The notes beneath the pieces are model-generated. The model worked only from the letters and a program-made list of their open reading frames with translations. It was not told the DNA's origin and did no database searches. A DNA stretch of 64,000 bases from Pontimicrobium sp. SW4 (GTDB lineage Bacteria; Bacteroidota; Bacteroidia; Flavobacteriales; Flavobacteriaceae): the NCBI RefSeq assembly GCF_039954625.1, contig NZ_CP157199.1:1116001-1180000 (forward strand). Direction: 5' to 3'. Each line of letters starts with the position of its first letter. Position 1 is the first letter of the stretch. Positions 19,152-27,577 of this stretch are shown here, piece after piece. A program made the translations under genes and the position numbers.

Positions 19152-20111
19152 ATGAAATTCTTCAAAAAATTCAGTACTACCAATACCATACTACTAGTAG
19201 TAGGTCTAGTGTTTTTTAGTTGTAATAATCGAGAAAACCTTGATAAGGTTAAAATTAACACCTCGCAAGGGATGTCACTATTAAACACGCCTTTAATTAG
19301 TGGGCAAGTAGATGCAACAAAAGATTCTCTTAAAATTGTTAAATACTTAGAGGCCTTAAAGGATTATGAAAGCAATGATAAGTTAGCAGATAATATTATT
19401 TGGTTAGGAAGAAGAGTTGCTTATTTAGGAGATTATAAGAGAGCCATAGAAGTATTTACTGAAGGTATTAATGAATTTCCAGAAGACGCCAGATTTTTAA
19501 GGCATAGAGGTCATAGATACATAAGCACACGACAATTTAATAATGCTATTACTGATTTTGAAAATGCTGCTCTACTTATTAAAGACTCCGAAGATGTTAT
19601 AGAGCCTGATGGTGTTCCAAATAGACTCAACACACCTGTTTCAAGTTTACATACAAATATTTATTACCATTTAGGGTTAGCATATTATTTAAAAAATGAC
19701 CTTAAAATGGCTTTAAAATCATTTTCTGATTGCTTAGAAGCTTCAAAAAATGACGATATGCAAGTAGCAACAAGACATTGGTTATATATGATTTTACAGC
19801 GAATGAATATGAAAGATGAAGCAGCTTCTATTTTAAATCCTGTAACAGAAGATATGGAGATTATTGAAAACATAGCCTATCACGATTTGTTATTATTTTA
19901 CAAAGGGTTGCGTAAAGAAAATGAAGTGTTAAAACTAGAGAATGGCTCAGTTGGTGCAAATGAAGCAACACAATATGGTATTGCTAATTGGCACTTCTAT
20001 AATGGCAATGAAGACAAGGCTATTAGTATGTTTCAAAATATTATTAAAACAGGAAATTGGGCTGGATTTGGATACGTATCAGCAGAGGCTGATTTAAGTA
20101 GAATGCAATAG
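19152..20111 (+). CDS. TPR lipoprotein
   Basis: 319 residues. The lipobox is VFFSC with Cys24. From residue 75 on the protein consists of tetratricopeptide helices, for example RRVAYLGDYKRAIEVFTEG, HRGHRYISTRQFNNAITDFENA and HLGLAYYLKNDLKMALKSFSDC. TPR lipoproteins act as scaffolds in the periplasm or on the outer membrane; the partner is unknown. It follows ccsBA by about 70 bp and could share its transcript. Confidence 0.83.
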   Translation: MKFFKKFSTTNTILLVVGLVFFSCNNRENLDKVKINTSQGMSLLNTPLISGQVDATKDSLKIVKYLEALKDYESNDKLADNIIWLGRRVAYLGDYKRAIEVFTEGINEFPEDARFLRHRGHRYISTRQFNNAITDFENAALLIKDSEDVIEPDGVPNRLNTPVSSLHTNIYYHLGLAYYLKNDLKMALKSFSDCLEASKNDDMQVATRHWLYMILQRMNMKDEAASILNPVTEDMEIIENIAYHDLLLFYKGLRKENEVLKLENGSVGANEATQYGIANWHFYNGNEDKAISMFQNIIKTGNWAGFGYVSAEADLSRMQ

Positions 20112-20131
20112 TTAAATAGTTTTAATGATAT

Positions 20132-20908
20132 CTAACTTTGTGAATAAGTAGCACATATATGTTTTTTTATAATGTTTGGTGTTATAGGTTTTAAAATTTT
20201 ATTTGTTATTGGATGTAATCCTAAAAAAGTGTAAAATTCCATATTCTCTTGTTCATTTCTTCCGTACCAAATTTTTTCATTTCCATCTGTGTCAAAAAAA
20301 ACAGTATAACAATCAGGAATAATTTTTTTAAAAAGACTAAAACGCTCTTCTTTATATAATTTTAAATTTCCTTTTTTAAACTCGTTTATACTAAATTCCA
20401 CTTCTACATACTGGTGTTCTTGCCATCGCATCCATCGTCGATTATTCATAGATACTACAGTCATTAATAGAATAATTGCAAGCATACTTATAGAGAGTAC
20501 AATTTTATTTTTTCGTATGCGTATATCTATGCGATCATTCTTCTTTAAAATATTCTCGGGAGATATAGTAATAAGTGTATCCTCCTCATTTGAGTTATCT
20601 TCATAAACAATTTTTAAGCGATTTTTAACTACAAAATCCTGATAGTTTTTATATCCTAGATACTCACATAAAGCGTTAACAACATTGAGCTGAGTGATGT
20701 TAATATCACCTTCATCATTGATTCCTTTATGAATTGCTAGCTTATAATAATCTCTAAGCCTTCGCTCTCCAATAGGAGTTTTAAATTCATTAGAAATATA
20801 ATCAGATAAAATTTTTGCCAAAAAATTATTAGAGGGATGATTAATACCTTTTTTTTGGGCTTCTTTCCGAGCCTTTTCAAAAGCCTTAATTATTATTTTT
20901 CTGTGCAT
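20132..20908 (-). CDS. Membrane-anchored protein with N-terminal helical domain, unknown
   Basis: 258 residues. The N-terminal 100 residues are helical and basic, including GERRLRDYYKLAI and LCEYLGYKNYQDFVVKNR, recalling a DNA-binding or death-domain-like helical bundle. One membrane span at about 130-150 (KIVLSISMLAIILLMTVVSM) is followed by an extracytoplasmic C-terminal domain with WYGRNEQENMEFYTFLGLHP. I do not recognise the family. It faces the two-component system encoded at 21.5-23.8 kb, so a signalling role is possible but unproved. Confidence 0.72.
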   Translation of the reverse strand: MHRKIIIKAFEKARKEAQKKGINHPSNNFLAKILSDYISNEFKTPIGERRLRDYYKLAIHKGINDEGDINITQLNVVNALCEYLGYKNYQDFVVKNRLKIVYEDNSNEEDTLITISPENILKKNDRIDIRIRKNKIVLSISMLAIILLMTVVSMNNRRWMRWQEHQYVEVEFSINEFKKGNLKLYKEERFSLFKKIIPDCYTVFFDTDGNEKIWYGRNEQENMEFYTFLGLHPITNKILKPITPNIIKKHICATYSQS

Positions 20909-21195
20909 TAGAGAATTAATTATTAGTTCAATTTATTTGTTACATCTTAAATTGATTATGAAAATTTTCGTCCATAATCTTTCCTAATTTCTTCCATTTT
21001 CTTTCCACATTCTAATAGTAATTTTCTTTTCATTTGTTAAAGAGTTGATGGCCGCTTTACTCGCAATAAAGCTTGCGAACTTCAACTCTAATTTTGGAGT
21101 AGCAAAGTAAATGTTATTGCTATTGGGAAGTAAAATACCCTTTACTTCTTGCTCTCCATACTTCCCGACGAAGGGTTTTCTCTTCAAAGTTATTC
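20909..21195. other. Intergenic stretch with no convincing gene
   Basis: About 290 bp between the minus-strand membrane protein and the structured element upstream of the 50-residue lipoprotein. A 67-codon frame on the minus strand (20984-21187) begins with TTG, has no upstream context and matches nothing I recognise. I do not call it, though its codon use is not absurd and it could be a gene remnant. Confidence 0.5.
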
Positions 21196-21247
21196 AAGTG
21201 TTGTAAGCATTTGCTTATCCGATATAAGTTATCGGACAGCAACACTT
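21196..21247 (+). other. Three-way-junction inverted-repeat structure before the small lipoprotein
   Basis: Outer stem AAGTGTTG (21196-21203) pairs exactly with CAACACTT (21240-21247). Enclosed are two further perfect stems: TAAGCA/TGCTTA (21204-21209 with 21212-21217) and TCCGATA/TATCGGA (21218-21224 with 21230-21236, loop TAAGT). As RNA this makes a compact three-way junction 25 bases before the ATG at 21273. It could be a leader structure, an sRNA, or a recombination/insertion end. Confidence 0.6.
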
Positions 21248-21272
21248 ATGTCAAACTTTTAAACACAACAAA

Positions 21273-21425
21273 ATGAAAAAAATATCTATAATATTGTTTA
21301 CGGTTTTCCTCAATTTGGGATTATTTTCTTGTACACCTCAACCTTTAGATGAAAATGCAAGTACAGCAGAAGTATGCTGTGGTGATGATAATGATCCACC
21401 GCCACCGCCACCAAATGGTAACTAA
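21273..21425 (+). CDS. 50-residue lipoprotein with CC pair and poly-proline tail
   Basis: ATG at 21273, stop TAA at 21423-21425. The start MKKISIILFTVFLNLGLFSC gives a lipoprotein signal with Cys20 as the lipid-modified residue. The mature 31 residues contain EVCCGDDNDPPPPPPNGN: a Cys pair, an acidic patch and six consecutive prolines before the end. The gene lies 41 bp upstream of the sensor kinase gene in the same orientation and is probably co-transcribed. No known family; possibly a surface signal or a decoy for the sensor. Confidence 0.75.
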   Translation: MKKISIILFTVFLNLGLFSCTPQPLDENASTAEVCCGDDNDPPPPPPNGN

Positions 21426-21466
21426 TAAATAAAGAATAACTAAAAATTTGTTTTTACATTAGAGGA

Positions 21467-23116
21467 ATGAAATTAATAAGAATTTTATTCCTCTTTTTTA
21501 TATGCTTTTTCACTTTTAGTAAGGTGAGTTTTGCCGTTCAAGAGAAGGATAGTATAGCGTATTACCAAAATATAGCACGCAATCCAAAAAGCAGTGAGAG
21601 TCTTACTAAAGCATATTCTTTTTTTAACGAAAAAAAAGGATATGCTTTAGTAAAGAAAGATACTACTTTAATTATATTTCATTTGATCAATTTAGCAATG
21701 ATCGAAAAAGAAGGGGGTTTGTATGTTGAAAGTGAGAACACTTATATTAAAGCTCTTGATCTAATCGATAAGCTTGAAGAGACGCCATATTTAAAAAAGC
21801 TTAGAAAATCGTTAACTACTAATTTGGCAATAACATATAGAGAGCAAAGTAATGTGGAAAAATCATTAGATCTTTATAATAATGCAATGTTAAACGCCCA
21901 AAATGCTGAAGATAGTATAGGAATTTTTAATAATAGGTCAAATGTTTTTAAGGATCAAGGAAATTATTTAAAATCTAAAGAAGAATTACTTAAGGCACAG
22001 TCATTAATATCGCAAGCTAAAGATACTTTATTGATAGCTTTAGTTTTAAATAATTTAGGATTTGCATATTCAAAATTGAACTCAGATAAAGCTCTTAATT
22101 ATTTGGAAGATGGATTAAGGCTACGAGAAAAGTTTGGATATTCTAAAGGAATGTATTCTAGTTATTATAGTTTGGCTATACATTATAAAGACAGAAACAA
22201 TAAGGCTATAGCTAATGAGTATGCTCAAAAGGCTTTAAAAATGTCTCAATTAATTAATAGCACTTCATATAGGCAAAATGCTTTGGGATTAATAGTCGAC
22301 TTAAATGGAAACGATTATGTAAGAGAGTATAAAGAAATGACAGATAGTATTACTAAAGCGAGACAGGTAAATACTAATAAATTTGCTGCTTATAAATATG
22401 ATTTGAGTAAAAAAAACGAAGAACTTTATAAATCAAAATTAAAAGAACAGGAACTGCAACGTCGAACACTGGTAGCTCAAGGTATTATTGTTTTAGTATT
22501 ATTAATAGCAACATTTTTATATTTTGTTTTAAAATCTAGACATAAAAAGCGCCGTCATATAGAAATATATAATACAGAAACACGTATTTCAAAAAAAGTA
22601 CATGACGAAGTTGCTAATGATGTATATCATGTAATGACAAAGTTGCAACAGGATAGTAATATACATGAAGATGTTTTGGATGATTTAGAGCATATTTACA
22701 CCAAAACTAGAGACATTTCAAAAGAAAACATAGCCATTAATTTTGACGAAAAATTTGAAGAATTATTAAGTGATTTGCTATTTAGTTTTAAACAGGATAA
22801 TATTGCTGTTATTACAAAAGGATTATCTAAAATTCAATGGAAATCACTATCGGAAATTAAAAGAACAATGCTGTATAGGGTACTTCAAGAGCTAATGGTA
22901 AACATGAAAAAGCATAGTAAAGCCTCTATAGTTGTTGTCACTTTTAGTGAAGTTAAAGACAAGAAGACTATTGTGTATAAAGATAATGGTATTGGGTGTC
23001 TCTTAAAAATGCATGGAGGTTTGAGCAATGCGGAAAACCGTATACATTCTATAAACGGAACAATTAATTTTGAATCTGAAATTAACAATGGTTTTAAAGC
23101 CATAATTACAATTTAG
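21467..23116 (+). CDS. TPR-containing sensor histidine kinase (NarL/DesK type)
   Basis: 549 residues. The signal peptide ends near SFAVQ; TPR-like helices lie at residues about 35-290, followed by a coiled segment and one membrane helix (about 333-354, GIIVLVLLIATFLYFVL). The cytoplasmic part has a HisKA_3-type H-box, KKVHDEVANDVYHVM (His379), and a short ATPase domain with LQELMVNMKKHSKAS (N-box-like) and DNGIGC. The sensor domain is therefore periplasmic TPR. The response regulator starts 2 bp after its stop. Confidence 0.87.
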   Translation: MKLIRILFLFFICFFTFSKVSFAVQEKDSIAYYQNIARNPKSSESLTKAYSFFNEKKGYALVKKDTTLIIFHLINLAMIEKEGGLYVESENTYIKALDLIDKLEETPYLKKLRKSLTTNLAITYREQSNVEKSLDLYNNAMLNAQNAEDSIGIFNNRSNVFKDQGNYLKSKEELLKAQSLISQAKDTLLIALVLNNLGFAYSKLNSDKALNYLEDGLRLREKFGYSKGMYSSYYSLAIHYKDRNNKAIANEYAQKALKMSQLINSTSYRQNALGLIVDLNGNDYVREYKEMTDSITKARQVNTNKFAAYKYDLSKKNEELYKSKLKEQELQRRTLVAQGIIVLVLLIATFLYFVLKSRHKKRRHIEIYNTETRISKKVHDEVANDVYHVMTKLQQDSNIHEDVLDDLEHIYTKTRDISKENIAINFDEKFEELLSDLLFSFKQDNIAVITKGLSKIQWKSLSEIKRTMLYRVLQELMVNMKKHSKASIVVVTFSEVKDKKTIVYKDNGIGCLLKMHGGLSNAENRIHSINGTINFESEINNGFKAIITI

Positions 23117-23118
23117 AT

Positions 23119-23784
23119 ATGTTTACAAAAGTTCTAGTTGCAGACGATTTAGGAAGTATAAATCAAGGAGTGATATCTATCCTTGATACTTTAGGAGTTA
23201 AAGAAGTAGAGAAAGTGCAGTATTGTGATGATGCTTATTTAAAAGTAAAAAAAGCAATACTAGATAATAAGCCTTTTGATTTAGTGATTACAGATTTATC
23301 TTTTAAGGCAGACTATAGAGAGCAAAAGTATGCCTCAGGTGAAGATTTATTGAAAGCATTAAAAATTGAATTCCCTGATTTAAAGATTATAGTATATTCT
23401 GTTGAGGATAGGTTGCAAAAAGTTAGAACGATTATAAATAAACATAAAGCTGATGCTTACGTTTGTAAGGGAAGGCAAGGATTAATTGAATTATCTAAAG
23501 CTGTTAAAAAGGTTTATAAAAATGGCGTTTATTTGTCACCTAAAGTAGAACATGCTTTAAGTCCAAAAGCAAGTTTAGAAATTGATGATTATGATGTAGA
23601 GTTAGTGAATCAATTATCTAAAGGATTATCTCAAGATGAAATAAGTATTTTTTTCAAAGTAAATAATATGTCCCCTAGTAGCCTAAGTTCAATTGAAAAA
23701 CGATTAAACAGACTTCGAATACAATTTAAGGCAAATAATGCTATACATTTAGTGGCAATAGTAAAAGATTTGGGTCTTATTTAA
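23119..23784 (+). CDS. Response regulator, receiver plus divergent helix-turn-helix output
   Basis: 221 residues. The receiver domain has early acidic residues (VADDLGS), phospho-acceptor Asp59 in FDLVITDLSF, and the Lys in VCKGRQG. The C-terminal part (residues about 155-221), with LVNQLSKGLSQDEISIFFKV and SSIEKRLNRLRIQF, is a diverged LuxR/NarL-like helix-turn-helix. The pairing with the upstream kinase is by adjacency (2-bp gap). A 16-bp perfect palindrome lies 15 bp after its stop. Confidence 0.87.
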   Translation: MFTKVLVADDLGSINQGVISILDTLGVKEVEKVQYCDDAYLKVKKAILDNKPFDLVITDLSFKADYREQKYASGEDLLKALKIEFPDLKIIVYSVEDRLQKVRTIINKHKADAYVCKGRQGLIELSKAVKKVYKNGVYLSPKVEHALSPKASLEIDDYDVELVNQLSKGLSQDEISIFFKVNNMSPSSLSSIEKRLNRLRIQFKANNAIHLVAIVKDLGLI

Positions 23785-23799
23785 TACTTTTTTCAAATA

Positions 23800-23815
23800 T
23801 TACGGATATCCGTAA
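23800..23815. repeat. Perfect 16-bp palindrome TTACGGATATCCGTAA
   Basis: Self-complementary over its whole length and located just after the response regulator gene. As DNA it is a plausible dimeric operator site; as RNA it cannot form a loop without opening the centre. No T-run follows directly, so it is not a terminator. Confidence 0.6.
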
Positions 23816-23842
23816 AATAGTTGTTTATTGAAATTATATTAT

Positions 23843-23918
23843 TGTGCTATTAATTAGTTCTTAGGGAGAACGAAAGATAGCACGTTAAAAAACTTTGTTT
23901 TTGAAGCGTGCTTTTTTT
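23843..23918 (+). promoter_or_regulatory. Terminator with competing upstream stem (attenuator or sRNA-like)
   Basis: GTGCTAT (23844-23850) pairs exactly with ATAGCAC (23877-23883) and encloses a small hairpin GTTCT/AGAAC (23857-23871, loop TAGGG). The same AGCACG bases (23879-23884) can instead pair with CGTGCT (23906-23911). That forms a second stem, strengthened by AAAAAC/GTTTTT inside and followed by seven T, i.e. a Rho-independent terminator. The two folds exclude one another. It may be an attenuator, or a short RNA ending in its own terminator. The next gene (MATE pump) starts 295 bp later. Confidence 0.55.
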
Positions 23919-24213
23919 AACAAGTATAATCAGTTATGGAATATTTAATTTCTGTTATCTAATTAAAGTAAAAAGCTGAGTTTTTTTTAATTCTTATAAA
24001 TTATAAGCATACAATACATTTAAGAGCTAAACTAGGGGCTCTTACTCTCTTTATTTGACCATAATTTTTATTGATACTTGTAATTATCAAGTTATATTCT
24101 CATATTTGTTGCTATGATTGATTAAATCCACTTTCGTCTTGTCGAAATTCTTTTCGACCTTTTATTGCAAAATACTTATGGTATTTAGCTATGTCTATAT
24201 TTAATCATCAATT
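23919..24213 (+). other. Long leader/intergenic region before the MATE gene, with hairpins
   Basis: No gene seen. It contains a perfect 7-bp stem TAAGAGC/GCTCTTA (24021-24027 with 24038-24044) whose loop ends in TAGGG, the same five bases as the loop of the preceding element. Weaker ones follow: ACTTG/CAAGT near 24075-24091, and GTCGAAA/TTTCGAC near 24140-24157. The promoter of the MATE gene is not obvious. Confidence 0.4.
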
Positions 24214-25620
24214 ATGTCATCTAACAAAATTTCAATTAAACAATTTTTCAAGTACTTCAAAATTGCTGTGTCTGGTAAAGAAGAAAGTTTTACAACGGGC
24301 AGTATTCGTCGTGCAATTTTTATGCTCTCTATTCCTATGATTTTGGAGATGCTTATGGAATCTATTTTTGCCATTGTCGATATATTCTATGTATCACAAG
24401 TAAGCGTTAATGCAGTAGCAACCATAGGTTTAACGGAGTCTGTAATCACCTTAGTCTATGCTGTTGCCATTGGTTTAAGTATGGCAGCTACAGCTGTAGT
24501 AGCAAGGCGTGTAGGCGAAAATGATTTAAAAGGAGCTTCGCAAGCTGCAGTACAAGTTATTTTTCTTGGAACAGCAGTAGCTATTGGTATTAGTATTATT
24601 GGGATATTATATCCTAAAGAAATTTTAAGCATTATGGGAGCCGAAGCTGATCTTATAGAAGAAGGTTACGGTTACACACAAATACTTTTGGGCGGTAACA
24701 TTACCATTATGTTACTCTTTTTAATCAATGCCATTTTTAGAGGTGCTGGAAACGCATCCATTGCCATGTGGACACTCATATTATCAAACGGACTTAATAT
24801 TATTCTTGACCCCATATTTATATTTGGTTTTGGTCCTATTGAGGCACATGGTGTTGAAGGTGCAGCTATTGCGACTACTATTGGTCGTGGTAGTGCAGTG
24901 TTATTCCAATTATGTATCTTATTTTTTGGTTATAGCAAAATTAAAGTTGCTGTAAAAGATTTAGTTCTGCAAGTAGGAGTGATGTGGAATTTAATAAAAG
25001 TATCACTTGGTGGTATTGGTCAGTTTTTAATTGGCACCTCAAGTTGGGTATTTTTAATGCGAATTATGAGTGAATTTGGTAGCGAAGTACTAGCTGGTTA
25101 TACCATTGCTATTCGTGTGATGATGTTTACTTTAATGCCTGCTTGGGGAATGAGTAATGCAGCTGCAACGCTTGTAGGTCAAAATTTAGGAGCAAAACAA
25201 CCAGAACGCGCAGAAAACTCTGTTTGGTTAACAGGAAAGTATAGTGCTATTTTTATGTTGTTAGTATCCATTGTGTATTTAGTATTTTCACCACAAATAA
25301 TTGCCATATTCACTTCTGAAGTAGAAGTTATAAAGTATGGAAGTTTATGTTTGCGAGTAATTGCAGCGGGTTATGTGTTTTATGGCTATGGTATGGTTGT
25401 TATTAATGCTTTTAATGGTTCAGGAGATACTAAAACACCTACATATATTAATTTTGTGTGTTTTTGGCTGTTTCAATTACCTTTTGCTTATCTCATGGCT
25501 ATTACTTTAGATTATGGTCCAATTGGCGTGTTTGCTGCTATTACTTTAGCAGAAGTGCTTATTGCAGTTATTGGTGTTATTTGGTTTAAAAAAGGAAAGT
25601 GGAAGCTAGTTGAAGTTTAA
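24214..25620 (+). CDS. MATE-family multidrug efflux transporter
   Basis: 468 residues, twelve membrane helices in two halves. The N-half begins SIRRAIFMLSIPMILEMLMES, the usual MATE opening, and the internal repeat is visible at WGMSNAAATLVGQNLGA (residues about 310-326). It exports cationic drugs or metabolites by Na+ or H+ antiport (family knowledge). It lies alone after a 430-bp intergenic region with a terminator-like switch. Confidence 0.92.
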   Translation: MSSNKISIKQFFKYFKIAVSGKEESFTTGSIRRAIFMLSIPMILEMLMESIFAIVDIFYVSQVSVNAVATIGLTESVITLVYAVAIGLSMAATAVVARRVGENDLKGASQAAVQVIFLGTAVAIGISIIGILYPKEILSIMGAEADLIEEGYGYTQILLGGNITIMLLFLINAIFRGAGNASIAMWTLILSNGLNIILDPIFIFGFGPIEAHGVEGAAIATTIGRGSAVLFQLCILFFGYSKIKVAVKDLVLQVGVMWNLIKVSLGGIGQFLIGTSSWVFLMRIMSEFGSEVLAGYTIAIRVMMFTLMPAWGMSNAAATLVGQNLGAKQPERAENSVWLTGKYSAIFMLLVSIVYLVFSPQIIAIFTSEVEVIKYGSLCLRVIAAGYVFYGYGMVVINAFNGSGDTKTPTYINFVCFWLFQLPFAYLMAITLDYGPIGVFAAITLAEVLIAVIGVIWFKKGKWKLVEV

Positions 25621-25643
25621 ACGAATTCTATTAGTAAGAATGT

Positions 25644-25760
25644 ATGGGAAAACAAGGACGTGAAAAAAACACAAAGAATAAAGCTAAGCATAGCAAGTTA
25701 ATGACTCGTAAAAAGAACAAGATTAAAACTGAGAAAAAGAAATACGAAAAGAAAGATTAA
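25644..25760 (+). CDS. 38-residue lysine-rich microprotein
   Basis: ATG at 25644, TAA at 25758-25760, 23 bp after the MATE gene and in the same direction. The peptide begins MGKQGREKNTKNKAKHSK and ends KKKYEKKD; nearly half the residues are basic. It resembles in composition, but not in motif, the small ribosomal protein THX. It may bind RNA or the ribosome. The frame is short, and the uniform Lys/Asn use might also arise in A-rich DNA, so confidence is moderate. Confidence 0.5.
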   Translation: MGKQGREKNTKNKAKHSKLMTRKKNKIKTEKKKYEKKD

Positions 25761-25786
25761 AAGCTATTATCGCTAAATCGAAAGGA

Positions 25787-26362
25787 TTATAGTTGCTTAA
25801 CTTCTCTAACCATTCCTGTATTTAGATCTAGCTTAATATCACCAATTCTAACACGTACTAGTCTTAAAGTTGGAAAACCAACAGCTGCTGTCATTTTTCG
25901 TACTTGTCTAAATTTTCCTTCAGTGAGTGTTATAGACACCCACGAAGTTGGACCATGACGCTCATCACGGACATGGCGTTTTTCAATAGGATAATTAATT
26001 AGACTATTAACATGAAAAACTTTGCATGGCTTTGTATTGTATGGTTTTCCATGAATGGTTATAGTCACTCCATTTTGCAATTGATTGATTTGTTCATCAG
26101 TAATTAGCCCATCAACTTGCACATAATATTCTTTTTCAACTTTGTTGCTAGTTATATGCGAGCTAACTTTCCCATTAGTTGTAAGTAATAATAAGCCTTC
26201 TGAAGTCTCGTCTAAACGACCAATAGACATGGTGCCTTGAGCAAAATTATAAAGTTCACCAAGTAGCTTTTTATTCTTTCGCTTATTCTGGTTATTAATA
26301 AACTGACTTAAATAACCGTAAGGTTTATGCAATATGTAATGACTATGAATTTCTTGCTGCAT
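25787..26362 (-). CDS. rluE: RluE/RsuA-type rRNA pseudouridine synthase
   Basis: 191 residues from the ATG at 26362 (MQQEIHSHYILHKPYG); the longer frame opens with TTG at 26374 and is less likely. The short N-terminus without an S4 domain fits RluE. The catalytic motif is IGRLDETSEGLLLLTTNG with the essential Asp, then EKEYYVQVDG and GKFRQVRKMTAAVG. RluE isomerises a uridine (U2457 in E. coli) in 23S rRNA. It is convergent with the MATE/microprotein genes. Confidence 0.88.
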   Translation of the reverse strand: MQQEIHSHYILHKPYGYLSQFINNQNKRKNKKLLGELYNFAQGTMSIGRLDETSEGLLLLTTNGKVSSHITSNKVEKEYYVQVDGLITDEQINQLQNGVTITIHGKPYNTKPCKVFHVNSLINYPIEKRHVRDERHGPTSWVSITLTEGKFRQVRKMTAAVGFPTLRLVRVRIGDIKLDLNTGMVREVKQL

Positions 26363-26419
26363 TATAAGATGCAATGTATCGCTTTTTTTCTAACTTTATA
26401 TCGTTAAAATCACTATTAT

Positions 26420-27574
26420 ATGAAGTCTAAAAACCTTGGAGAAAACACTACTTGTACGCATACTGGAGAAGTTAAAGATATAACGTTTAAAGGTGCAGTG
26501 TCGCCAATATATATGTCATCATCTTATGAGTTTATGGATGTTGATATAAAACGATATCCTCGTTATTTCAACACACCAAATCAGGAATATCTAGCAAAAA
26601 AAATAGCTGCTTTAGAAAAAGCTGAATCTGCTATGATTTTCAGTTCAGGTATGGCAGCTATAAGTACAGCACTGTTGGCGTTTTTAAGTTCTGGTGATCA
26701 TATTATATTGCAAAATGATATTTATGGAGGTACAAGAAACTTAATTGAAGAACAATTTGGTAGATATAATATTGAATATAGCTTTACAAAAGGTATACAT
26801 GTTGATGATTTTAAAAAATGTATACAGCCTAATACTAAGATGATATATATTGAAACGCCTTCAAACCCTTTACTAAAGTTAGTAGATATAGAAGCTATTG
26901 CTAACTTATCTAGAGCAAATGGTATATTATCAGTTATTGATAATACATTTGCGACGCCAATAATTCAAAAACCAATTGATTTTGGGATTGATATTGTGCT
27001 GCATAGCGCAACAAAATACTTTGGAGGTCATAGCGATATTAGTGCTGGAGCAGTAGCAACTTCTCAAGATAACATTGATGCTATTTGGAATTTAGCTAAA
27101 AACCTTGGAGGTAATTTAAGTGACTTTATGGTTTGGATGTTGGAGCGTAGCATGAAAACGTTAAATGTTCGTGTAAAAGCGCAACAAAAAAATGCTAAGA
27201 AAATAGCAAAAATCCTCAATAAGAATAAGGCAATTAGTCAAGTGTATTACCCTGGATTAAAGAGTCATCCAGATTACAAATTAGCAAAAAAGCAAATGAA
27301 AGGTTTTGGAGCGATGCTATCGTTTGATTTAGCTGAAGATTTGAATGCAGAAGCGTTTTTAAAATCATTGAAATTAATAAAACCTTCTATGAGTTTAGCA
27401 GGCGTGGAGAGTACCATGATTTTGCCAGTAATGACTTCGCATGCATCACTAACTCTTGAAGAGAGAAGAGCTCAAGGGATTAGTGATAGGTTAATACGTT
27501 TTTCAGTTGGATTGGAAGAAGTTGATGATTTAATGGAAGATATCGAACAAGCGTTAGCTAGAATTAGGAATTAG
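26420..27574 (+). CDS. PLP-dependent transsulfuration enzyme (cystathionine gamma-synthase/beta-lyase family)
   Basis: 384 residues, the usual length. PLP-binding Lys199 lies in LHSATKYFGGHSDISAG; other hallmarks are FSSGMAAISTALLA near residue 74, YIETPSNPLLKLVD near 143 and the C-terminal SLAGVESTMILP and RFSVGLEEVDDL. These enzymes interconvert homoserine esters, cystathionine and Cys/homocysteine in the cytoplasm. Sequence alone does not separate gamma-synthase, gamma-lyase and beta-lyase. Confidence 0.9.
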   Translation: MKSKNLGENTTCTHTGEVKDITFKGAVSPIYMSSSYEFMDVDIKRYPRYFNTPNQEYLAKKIAALEKAESAMIFSSGMAAISTALLAFLSSGDHIILQNDIYGGTRNLIEEQFGRYNIEYSFTKGIHVDDFKKCIQPNTKMIYIETPSNPLLKLVDIEAIANLSRANGILSVIDNTFATPIIQKPIDFGIDIVLHSATKYFGGHSDISAGAVATSQDNIDAIWNLAKNLGGNLSDFMVWMLERSMKTLNVRVKAQQKNAKKIAKILNKNKAISQVYYPGLKSHPDYKLAKKQMKGFGAMLSFDLAEDLNAEAFLKSLKLIKPSMSLAGVESTMILPVMTSHASLTLEERRAQGISDRLIRFSVGLEEVDDLMEDIEQALARIRN

Positions 27575-27577
27575 GAA

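Noticed and set aside
20984..21187. 67-codon frame on the minus strand
   Set aside because: TTG start, no neighbours in operon arrangement and no recognisable domain; kept only as a possible remnant in the intergenic note.
25644..25760. Ribosomal protein THX
   Set aside because: Similar size and charge, but the THX motif (GKGDKKTxRGKI-like) is absent.
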